From assembly GCF_003952005.1 (NCBI RefSeq), contig NZ_QXGJ01000008.1, forward strand, positions 110,429 through 174,428: a stretch of 64,000 bases of DNA, given 5' to 3'. The notes under the pieces are model-generated. The model ran no database searches, was not told where the DNA came from, and saw nothing but the letters and a program-made list of their open reading frames with translations. The DNA comes from Bifidobacterium callimiconis (lineage in GTDB: Bacteria > Actinomycetota > Actinomycetes > Actinomycetales > Bifidobacteriaceae). Positions 1 to 7,599 of the stretch are shown piece by piece (within the stretch, counting starts at the first letter, position 1; each line of letters opens with the position of its first letter). Both the position numbers and the translations under genes were made by a program.

Positions 1-270
1 GCTTGAGCGGCCGAGCCCCTGAATCTGGGGGAAGACGTACCAGATCCAATGGGATCGCTTGGCGCCGGCGCGCACCTCGGAAAGCGCAGTGGCGTAGGAA
101 TGCCGCTGGGCATCCACGAATCGCTGGAGGTTCCACAGGTCGGGGTCGGCGGGCGGCGTGGATTCCGAGACGGCGGAGGCGGCAGCCGCAGGGCTGGCCT
201 CTTCCGGCGCAGCACTCACATGTGATGCACCGGAGCCAGCACTCTCCGCGTTCATGGATTCATCGTTCAT
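1..270 (-). CDS. DUF1810 family protein, N-terminal part (runs off window)
   Basis: The reading frame stays open from an ATG at 268-270 to the window edge, 90 codons. After an Ala/Ser/Glu-rich leader of about 45 residues it reads NLQRFVDAQRHSYATALSEV and then RSHWIWYVFPQIQGLGRS, which is the recognisable start of the DUF1810 family; its biochemical function is not established. The start codon overlaps the stop of the upstream macrodomain gene as ATGA, so the two are almost certainly translated together. The coupling to an ADP-ribose hydrolase-like gene suggests a role in NAD or ADP-ribose metabolism, which is inference. The leader is longer than usual for the family, and an internal Met at residue 6 is an alternative start. 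The C-terminus is not visible. Confidence 0.8.
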   Translation of the reverse strand, partial: MNDESMNAESAGSGASHVSAAPEEASPAAAASAVSESTPPADPDLWNLQRFVDAQRHSYATALSEVRAGAKRSHWIWYVFPQIQGLGRSS

Positions 271-1499
271 GCTGCGGCTCCTTCCGACTCGGCTTCGCTC
301 TTGGCTTCGTCCTCAGCATCTGAGCCCGAGCCGAACACCTCGGCGAACGACTGGTAGTTGCTGCCATGCCCGATGATCGCGAACACGATACGCTTGAACC
401 GCCCGCGATAGGCGTCCTCCTGCAGCACTTCCTTGAACAGTTCGGCCATGTGCTTGGGCGGGTTGTGGAACGCGCCGCAGCCGAACGCGCTGAGCACGAG
501 CTCGTCCACGCCGTTGTCGATGGCGATGTTGAAGATCGTGCGGATCTTGCTCTTCGTGGTCTCCACCAAGGGGCCCGAGATGCGGCGCTCACCGTCCGGA
601 GTGGTGGTGGTCGGCGGGGTGTTGATGGCGGCCACAGCGATGAAGTTGACCTTCCAAGGATCGTCGAGCAGCGGGCATCCGTCGGATTCCGGCCCGCGGA
701 ACACGGTGATGTTCGGACTGTAGCAGCCACCGAAGTTCGGGTCGAGCGGATACTGTTCGGGCTCGGGTTCGACCCCGTACTGCTTGGCGAAGTACGAGTA
801 GCGGTACAGCGACAAGAAGTAATTCGACCTGCGGAAGCAGGATTCCTCCTGTGCGGTGGAACCACCGATCACGCCGCCGCCGGGCGTATAGGCGTTGGCC
901 ATGTTGAGCACGGCCACCTTGCCGGCGTCGGCCTTCACGAGTCGTTCGGCGGCGAGCAGGCAGTCGTTCGACTCCACGGTGATCTTAGTGTCGTAGCACT
1001 GCTGCGGCGGTTCCGGGGTGAGTTCGCTCGAGTAGAGCCTGGAATCGGTGGCGATGCTCGGGTCGGCGGGAATCCGCACGATGTGGCCGGTTTCGGAACG
1101 GTATTCGCCGGCCTTCACAGCTTGGAGGGTGGAGTAGTACACCATCCGGTGTGCCGCGTGACGCTCCCACTTCTTGCGGCGTTCGAGCCATAGGGGTGCA
1201 TTCCACGAGACCGCGCCGCCGTGGACGATGGTCTCGAACGGGTCATCGGAACGCTCGTACGCCTGCTCGTCCGTGGGCCACAGCGACGAGATCCAACCGC
1301 CGCTGTAGTCCATCCAGTCGCCGGTGAGCTTGTCCTGGAAGATGGCGTGACCGTTGCCCATGCTGTCGTCGATGGCGAGCTCGCCACGCACGAGCTTCTT
1401 CTTGATCGCCCATTCGTCGAGTCGCTGCATCCAGCCACGGAACTTGTCGGGGTCCGCCAGCTTACTGCCGTATGCCCATTCCGAACTCGGTGTCGTCAT
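267..1499 (-). CDS. TIGR02452-type macrodomain protein, poly(ADP-ribose) glycohydrolase-like
   Basis: This 410-residue protein carries the PARG signature: GGG at residues 207-209, seven residues, then QEE at 217-219, followed by CFRRSNYF. In PARG macrodomains the paired glutamates of this loop catalyse release of ADP-ribose. The macrodomain occupies roughly residues 115-390. The first 110 residues (rich in Trp and charged residues) are extra relative to the usual TIGR02452 length of about 260-290 and match nothing I recognise. A Glu/Ala-rich tail ends the protein. The start at 1499 has AGGAGA at a good distance. The gene follows a 778-bp gap and overlaps the DUF1810 gene. Cytosolic ADP-ribose hydrolysis is the likely reaction; the substrate is unknown. 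Confidence 0.85.
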   Translation of the reverse strand: MTTPSSEWAYGSKLADPDKFRGWMQRLDEWAIKKKLVRGELAIDDSMGNGHAIFQDKLTGDWMDYSGGWISSLWPTDEQAYERSDDPFETIVHGGAVSWNAPLWLERRKKWERHAAHRMVYYSTLQAVKAGEYRSETGHIVRIPADPSIATDSRLYSSELTPEPPQQCYDTKITVESNDCLLAAERLVKADAGKVAVLNMANAYTPGGGVIGGSTAQEESCFRRSNYFLSLYRYSYFAKQYGVEPEPEQYPLDPNFGGCYSPNITVFRGPESDGCPLLDDPWKVNFIAVAAINTPPTTTTPDGERRISGPLVETTKSKIRTIFNIAIDNGVDELVLSAFGCGAFHNPPKHMAELFKEVLQEDAYRGRFKRIVFAIIGHGSNYQSFAEVFGSGSDAEDEAKSEAESEGAAA

Positions 1500-2277
1500 G
1501 ATCGTCTCCTTTGATCGAGTTTTCTTGGTTGTCAGCCGATTGAGAATATTGACGTGATTTGCTATCCGCCGGGTATATGGGCGAGGGGCGTGGATTTGGG
1601 ATATGAAAAATGCGGGAAGCCAAGCACCTTTGTCGTTTCAACGAGGAAAATGACACCTATCTCCAGGTTGTGTAGTTCTCAACGCCCTTTGCATAGACCA
1701 AACCGGCGATATGGAGGTCTTTTACAAGGAAGAGGCCGCCAACGGAGCAGCAAATTCTCATAGTTTTTGACCATAAGGACGCTATTACGCATCATTCTTT
1801 GTCCCTTCACGATCATGATCTACATGACGAAGAACCTCCAAATCGGTAGATAGCGCTGAGCAGCCTCGCCAAAGGACCTCCATATCAGGAGATAGCCTCC
1901 CTTCGCGATCCCGTTGACCACATCAGCGGCTTCCCGCGCTCATGCGTCATCTCTTTCCGTCCGCATTCGTCCACAATCGCTGTCGAACACTACGAACTGG
2001 GGCTAACCCCGGTTCGCTAGGTGGTTTGGCTTGTTTGCAGAGGGATAACCCTCGTTCGCTAGGCACTTATCCAAGTAGAGCCATGCCAAGGAAGTGCAAT
2101 CATTGCTAGCCTCATCGGCAAAACGCTGTTTCCTTGCGGCCTTTGTCTCAAAAGCCGCGCCGGTCTACTTTGACAAGTACCTAGCGAACGCCGGTTAGAT
2201 CCCAACACAGCATCGTAAGTACCTAACGAACGCGGGGTAGGACCAATCTCCTTTCCACGTCTCCCAGTCCGTCGCTT
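1500..2277. other. 778-bp non-coding region with two families of short repeats
   Basis: No convincing gene is present. The part near 1700-1890 has three copies of a motif resembling GATATGGAGGTCCTTT (about 1708 on the plus strand, 1829 and 1868 on the minus strand). The part near 2003-2247 has four copies of a roughly 35-bp unit. The promoter of the macrodomain gene must lie here or upstream. Confidence 0.7.
2003..2247. repeat. Four copies of a CGTTCGCTAGGTACTT unit, two direct and two inverted
   Basis: Copies start near 2003 and 2041 on the plus strand and lie near 2168-2203 and 2212-2247 on the minus strand. Each reads about TAACCC, then CGTTCGCTAGGTACTT with one to four changes. Within each pair the units are about 40 bp apart, and the pairs face each other across about 90 bp. 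Confidence 0.7.
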
Positions 2278-3855
2278 TTACTTCCACGCCGGCGTGCCCT
2301 TGCACCGCTTGGTCATGCCGAGGAAGCCCTTCTCCGTATGCGAGCACTGCGCCGTACCGGCGGGATTCACCGTCCCGCACAACGGGCACATCCAACGACC
2401 GTCCTCGGTGCACTTGCAATCCGGGCAGAACTCCTGAGTGATGTGCAGACGACGCTGACACTGCGGGCAGAACCAGTCATTGGGCTCGTTGATGAACCCC
2501 GTGGAACCGATGAACCCGAACCGGTTCAGCATCCACAGCAACGGCTCCACCAGACGCTGCGGTTCCGGAGAAGCCGACGGAGCTCCATATTCCCCGTTTT
2601 CATTTTTAAGCCCAGCGACCGGTACACCAATTGACTCCACCATGAACAGGTCATGAATCGGGTACTGCACGGATAGCGTGTTGAGCAATACAAACGACAG
2701 TCTTTCCACAAACCCATAGACCGGCTCGTATAGCTTGTTGTAGCTATCCGCATTGAACACCGGACGGTACTTGCCGCCGTTCTTCAGATATTCAAGCTGC
2801 GGAATGCACGACTTGCCAAACACCACCTGCGCCACAGTATCGCCCTTGGAAATGCACACAGCCACCGGGATACGGTTGAGATCATTCGCATGCGCATCGA
2901 ACAGATCGTGAACCACGTTCAGCACCGCCTGCGGGCCGCGAACCGGATCCGGCGGCTCGAACTGTCTAGGCTCCACCAAATACAGGATGCCGTCGGCATG
3001 TCCAATGAATGGGGCGAACTTCTGAGCTTGTTTGACCACTGCCAACGTATCGTAACCGATCTGACAAAGCTGACCGGAAACGTCGCAGAGTACCAAAGTC
3101 AAGTCATGCGCTCGACCGGGCTCATCCTCATAAGACAGGTCAAGGAACAAAGGCTGTTGCAATTCGTCCGGAGGGGTGCGTACAGGTAAGGGCTTCTCCA
3201 TCTCCACCGGATTGATGTCACAATACCTACGCGTATACATGGACGCAGGCTGAGCATTGATCCCACACTTGGCGAAATCGTCCGTAGCCCACCGCATCAG
3301 CTGCGACAAGTACACCGTCTTACCGACTCCGGAAGCTCCGATCACCGGAATGAACTTCACCGGATACTGCCCGTACAGGTCCGGCAGCGGGTTATGGCAA
3401 AACGGGCACACGCGCCGCGAGGTTTCCCGACCGCAGGCGTCCGTGATCTTGTACAGCATGCCGCTTTCGGTGGTACTCCCGCCGTCGAGGAAGAAATCCG
3501 GCTCTGAATGCGGATCGTGCACCGGCCGCCGCCACGGCTTTATGGTCTCGCCTTCGGTCGGCTCCCACCACTCGGAAGTGCCGCCGAACCGGCTCCAGAA
3601 CTCCTCGTATTTCGGATCATCTCCGGCTAGGAAACCGGAGAACACCTTGAATCGCTCGATGTATCCTTCACGGAACTCCTCACTCAAATCCGGATCCTGT
3701 ATGATATCGCCCGCGGACCGATACTGCTTCCCGGTGTCCGGATTGCTGAAACCGAAATCATCCGTACTCTTGAACACGGTTTCCATGCGGAAGTGCACGT
3801 CGCCGTCGTCGAACTCCTTAAAGCAGTAGGGACAAGTTATCCTATGCCCCGGCAT
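2278..3855 (-). CDS. Zinc-ribbon P-loop GTPase, paralogue A (525 aa)
   Basis: The N-terminus has CPYC at 8-11, and a matching CPFC at 150-153 after an insert. A complete G domain follows: Walker A GASGVGKT at 173-180, DVSG at 258-261 as the G3 element, and SKGD at 336-339 in place of NKxD. The C-terminus is a double zinc ribbon (Cys 463, 466, 477, 480 and 490, 493, 504, 518). No membrane segment is seen. It resembles the GTPases that accompany GAP1-like proteins in predicted conflict systems, where they are thought to act as NTP-dependent switches. It is the last GTPase gene of the long minus-strand locus, 60 bp after paralogue B. The last 80 or so residues are almost identical to paralogue D, unlike the rest of the protein. 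Confidence 0.85.
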   Translation of the reverse strand: MPGHRITCPYCFKEFDDGDVHFRMETVFKSTDDFGFSNPDTGKQYRSAGDIIQDPDLSEEFREGYIERFKVFSGFLAGDDPKYEEFWSRFGGTSEWWEPTEGETIKPWRRPVHDPHSEPDFFLDGGSTTESGMLYKITDACGRETSRRVCPFCHNPLPDLYGQYPVKFIPVIGASGVGKTVYLSQLMRWATDDFAKCGINAQPASMYTRRYCDINPVEMEKPLPVRTPPDELQQPLFLDLSYEDEPGRAHDLTLVLCDVSGQLCQIGYDTLAVVKQAQKFAPFIGHADGILYLVEPRQFEPPDPVRGPQAVLNVVHDLFDAHANDLNRIPVAVCISKGDTVAQVVFGKSCIPQLEYLKNGGKYRPVFNADSYNKLYEPVYGFVERLSFVLLNTLSVQYPIHDLFMVESIGVPVAGLKNENGEYGAPSASPEPQRLVEPLLWMLNRFGFIGSTGFINEPNDWFCPQCQRRLHITQEFCPDCKCTEDGRWMCPLCGTVNPAGTAQCSHTEKGFLGMTKRCKGTPAWK

Positions 3856-3915
3856 TGGTTCCTCCTTCGTTGAGGCTGAGTGATCGGAAAAGGCATGACC
3901 GGTTTAGCCAGCGAA

Positions 3916-6900
3916 TCAGCCGGCGCGTTGCGAAAGAAAAGCCAGCCAGTCCTTGGCGTCCTTGAGTTCCGGCGCATCCGGCGCGTAGATCATTGATCGG
4001 ATATCGACCAGAATGCGGCAAAGCTCAACAGCTTCCCGATACCGGTGCAGATCGTTCAGAACGTAGATCAGCAGGTGCAACGCCGAAAGCGTGTCCTTGT
4101 TGGCCAAGCCGTAATTGAATTGACGTAGCTCATACGCCTCTCGAGCGAGGGGTTCCGCTTCCTGGTAGCGCTTTTCCTGCCTGAGTCCTTCAACCTGAGC
4201 CACGAGCATGTCTGCGCGCGCAATTTCTTGTTCATCAGTCATGGGGCGAGCTTGCCTTTGGTGGGTGTTGTTACCCTGCTGTGAAGAGACCGGACTTGGC
4301 CAATCGTTCATTGAGGTCTCTTGGACTGGGCTGCCGCAACTGAAGCAGAATTTCGCACCGGGAGCCAACTGTGAGCCACAGTGCGTGCAGAAAGACGAAA
4401 CAGCCGGCGGGAACGACGGCGTCGACGACGAAGCATCCGCATGCTTCGGTCTCGACTTGGACGCAGTCCTGGGTGCATCTCCGGTTTCAGGCGATTGCTC
4501 GAGCCGGGACGCTAAAACGTCGCGCTTGGTTTTAAGCGAACCACGGCTGGAGGCATACCACGGGGAATCGATGAGGATGTCGAGCTCGCGAATTTTCGCC
4601 CGCAGCACTGCCTTCATGTCGGAAGCGGCACCAGCGCATTCGGCAAGACCCTTGCGAATCTCGGACAGCAATTCACCGACCGATTCATTGGACACGTCCT
4701 CCGAGGCCAGAGCGTGCTGCGCTTCCTCGAACCAGTAGCGGGCCCGGTCAGCGAGTCCCTGCCACGATAGGTAGGTCTGTCCCAGCATGCATCGAGCCTG
4801 CCCAATGAAGAAACCATCGTCGCAATTCGCGGCGAGCACCAACCACCGATACGCTTTAGACCGGCTCTCCGCGTTCGCGGCGAAAGTCATGCAGACCATG
4901 CCCTTGCAATCGTCGTTGTAAATGATGTCCGGATTTGCCACGGCCCTGTTGCACCAGAACAGCATCCGATCCCGGTCCTCGTTCTCCCCCGCTGTCAAAA
5001 TCAGGTCGATCTGAGCGTCAAGATCGCCGGCAAGCGCCTTGCGTTCCGCTTCTTCCTGTTTGGCGGCTTCGGCACGTTTGGCTTCCTCGGCCTTCCTCGC
5101 GGCCTCAGCTTCCTTAGCACGTCGAGCAGCCTGAGCCTTCCTCGCTTCCTCGAAACGCTTGGCCTTCTCCGCCTGCCGCGCCTCCTCGGCGCGTCTGGCT
5201 TCCTCGGCCTTTCTTGCGGCTTCGGCCCGCCTAGCTTCTTCGGCACGCCGCGCGGCTTCGATGGCCGCCTGCTCGCGGGCGTGGATTCGTTGCAATTGAT
5301 AGCGCAAACGGGCACGGGACTTGACGAGGACCGTCTGCCTGTCGGTGCCTTGGTAGAAGTCGACCAGCACGTCGAGCTCGCGGATTTCGGATTCCACCAA
5401 ATCCTTCGACGGGGAGACCGCATTAGTGTATCGGTCGATGTCCCATTGCAGATGCATGTCGCTGAGTTGCGACTTGGACAGCATCATATCGCGGGCCAGA
5501 ATCTGACAGTTGAGCCAAGCCCGCTCGAGCCAATACCGACCACGTTCCAGATTCTTCGGGACTCCGTCCTTGCCCTGCAGATACAGCTGTCCCAGCTGAT
5601 ACTGTGCGACTCCGGCGCTCCGGTCTCCGGACCGCGATGCGAGAACCGCCCACTGGAACCGTTCGACTCCGCTGCCGATGTTCCACAGCGCTTCGCAAAC
5701 CCGGCACAGGTCAAGGGGACGGTCCTTGATGGCGGGATTCTTCAGAATCTGGTCACCCCAATATCGAATCCTGCCTCCCTCGTTGTCCTTCTGTGCATCA
5801 TCGAATATGGCGAGCTGCGCCTCAAGATCACCCTTACGGGCCGCGGCCTCGCGCTCGTCATCATCGATCGCCCAGCGAATCAGCTCTATCTCGCCGGTGA
5901 AGTTCTCATTCGCCCCCGGTGTCTCGCGGAATTTGAAGGGGCACATACCATTGCAGCGCTTGCTCCGACCGAACAGTCCCTGCTCCACGTGACGGCATCG
6001 CTGGTCATCACCGGAATTCACCGTGCCGCACAGCAGACACTTCCAATCGCCGTCGCGCCCGATACCGCAGTTCGGGCAATACCCCACATCACCGGGCACC
6101 GAACGCTCGCACCCCGGGCATATCCATTCGTTCGGCATGGCCGCCAGACCTGCGGAGCCGACGAATCCCATCCGGTGCAGGATCCACAGCACCGGCTCGA
6201 TCAGACGCTTCGGCGCGAGGGCGCCGGCCGGCACATTGCGCGTACCGCTTTGCGTGCCCACCGGCCTGGTTCCGGTGCCGAGCGCGGAGACGATGAACAG
6301 GTTGTAGTTGGGGTACTGCACGGACAGCGCGTTGTCCAGCGTGGGCGACTTGTCCTGCACGAACTTGACCAGCGCCCCGTGGATCCGGTTGTAGTCCTCC
6401 GCGTTGAACACGCGGGACTGTCCCGCTCCACCGGCCGGCACGGTCATCTCCCGCATCGGTCCGCCGAAGATCTGGTTCGCCACGGCATCACCCTTGGTGA
6501 GGCACACCGCCAACGGCATGCGCTCGAGCTGTTTCGCACGCCCGGCATACAGGTCGCGCAGCACGCTCAGTACGGACTGCGGTCCTTCCGACGTGTTCGC
6601 CGCACCCATCGCATCGAGCTGCGTGGGATCCACCATCAACATGAGCGCATCCGCATGCTCAAGGAACGGCGCGTATCGTGCGGCGTTGTCCGACAGGGAG
6701 GGACTGTCACGACTGACTTCGCAGTTCCTGCCGGAGACGTCGTGGAACACCAGTGTCAGGCCGTATTGCTTGCCGCTTTTGCCCGTATAGGTTAGCTCGA
6801 AGCACAGCGGCTGCTGCAGCGATTCGGGTTTGGTGGGCTCCGGCACGGGTGTGAGAGCGCTGATCATGGTATTCCTACGATATCCGGTGGCGCCGGGAGC

Positions 6901-7521
6901 CAATGGCACGGCGCGAATGCCGATCTTCTTGAACTCCGCTTCGACAAGACCACAAAACTGCGATAGGTATACGGTCTTGCCGGAACCGGGGAGACCAACA
7001 ACGCCAATGTGTTTGACCGGATATCGACCGTACCCTTCCGGCAGAGGATTGTGGCAATGCGGGCAGACACGACGGGTGGTGTACTCGCCGTTGGCGTCCC
7101 TGATGCGATCCACCAGCCCGCTGTCGGCGGAGACTTCCGCCTCCTGCATAAAGAACTCCGGTTCGGTAATCAGATCATGCACGGGTCGTAGCCACGGGAA
7201 CGGATGAAGATCATCGTGGTCAACGTATTCGGTGGTGGTGCCGCCGTACCGTTTCCAGAATTCCGCATACACCGGGTCCTCGCCCTGCACGAAGCCGGAC
7301 AGTATGTGGAGTCGGTTGAGGAGTTTGTACCGCATGGTTTCCGACAGGCCCGGATCGTTGTCGACCTCGTCCGGCGAATGATAGGAGCGGGAGGTACCCT
7401 CGATGGTCACGTTGACGGCAACGTCCTTGGCGCTGTCCAGCACGGTTTCCATACGGAAATGGACCTGATCGTCCGTGAACTTCTCGAAGCAGTACGGGCA
7501 GGTGATCTGGTGACCGGGCAT
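3916..7521 (-). CDS. Zinc-ribbon GTPase fused to Sel1/TPR-like repeats and a long coiled coil, paralogue B (1201 aa)
   Basis: Residues 1-560 repeat the plan of paralogue A: CPYC at 8-11, CPHC near 153, Walker A GLPGSGKT at 176-183, DVSG, TKGD, and two C-terminal zinc ribbons ending near residue 560. The remainder is unique to this copy. Two related Sel1/TPR-like segments, each starting GDLxAQ, flank an Ala/Arg/Glu/Lys heptad region of about 90 residues that should form a long coiled coil. Next come a zinc ribbon (CTHCGSQLAPGAKFCFSCGS) and a C-terminal TPR-like helical segment. The start has AAAGGAGG. The fusion suggests a scaffold that couples GTP state to protein recruitment; this is inference. 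Confidence 0.83.
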   Translation of the reverse strand: MPGHQITCPYCFEKFTDDQVHFRMETVLDSAKDVAVNVTIEGTSRSYHSPDEVDNDPGLSETMRYKLLNRLHILSGFVQGEDPVYAEFWKRYGGTTTEYVDHDDLHPFPWLRPVHDLITEPEFFMQEAEVSADSGLVDRIRDANGEYTTRRVCPHCHNPLPEGYGRYPVKHIGVVGLPGSGKTVYLSQFCGLVEAEFKKIGIRAVPLAPGATGYRRNTMISALTPVPEPTKPESLQQPLCFELTYTGKSGKQYGLTLVFHDVSGRNCEVSRDSPSLSDNAARYAPFLEHADALMLMVDPTQLDAMGAANTSEGPQSVLSVLRDLYAGRAKQLERMPLAVCLTKGDAVANQIFGGPMREMTVPAGGAGQSRVFNAEDYNRIHGALVKFVQDKSPTLDNALSVQYPNYNLFIVSALGTGTRPVGTQSGTRNVPAGALAPKRLIEPVLWILHRMGFVGSAGLAAMPNEWICPGCERSVPGDVGYCPNCGIGRDGDWKCLLCGTVNSGDDQRCRHVEQGLFGRSKRCNGMCPFKFRETPGANENFTGEIELIRWAIDDDEREAAARKGDLEAQLAIFDDAQKDNEGGRIRYWGDQILKNPAIKDRPLDLCRVCEALWNIGSGVERFQWAVLASRSGDRSAGVAQYQLGQLYLQGKDGVPKNLERGRYWLERAWLNCQILARDMMLSKSQLSDMHLQWDIDRYTNAVSPSKDLVESEIRELDVLVDFYQGTDRQTVLVKSRARLRYQLQRIHAREQAAIEAARRAEEARRAEAARKAEEARRAEEARQAEKAKRFEEARKAQAARRAKEAEAARKAEEAKRAEAAKQEEAERKALAGDLDAQIDLILTAGENEDRDRMLFWCNRAVANPDIIYNDDCKGMVCMTFAANAESRSKAYRWLVLAANCDDGFFIGQARCMLGQTYLSWQGLADRARYWFEEAQHALASEDVSNESVGELLSEIRKGLAECAGAASDMKAVLRAKIRELDILIDSPWYASSRGSLKTKRDVLASRLEQSPETGDAPRTASKSRPKHADASSSTPSFPPAVSSFCTHCGSQLAPGAKFCFSCGSPVQETSMNDWPSPVSSQQGNNTHQRQARPMTDEQEIARADMLVAQVEGLRQEKRYQEAEPLAREAYELRQFNYGLANKDTLSALHLLIYVLNDLHRYREAVELCRILVDIRSMIYAPDAPELKDAKDWLAFLSQRAG

Positions 7522-7564
7522 TGGGGTCCTCCTTTGGCTCCAGGCTTAAGTTATGTGCATCCCT

Positions 7565-7599
7565 CTAGGGTTCTCCCTCCCTCGGAGGGAGAACCCTAG
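7565..7599. repeat. Perfect 15-bp hairpin overlapping the stop codon of GTPase paralogue C
   Basis: The arms are CTAGGGTTCTCCCTC (7565-7579) and its exact complement (7585-7599), with a 5-nt loop. The TAG stop at 7596-7598 lies inside the second arm. No T-run follows, so it is more likely an intercistronic or processing hairpin than a classical terminator. Confidence 0.75.

Noticed and set aside
2003..2247. CRISPR array
   Set aside because: Four imperfect units in mixed orientation, no uniform spacers and no cas genes.
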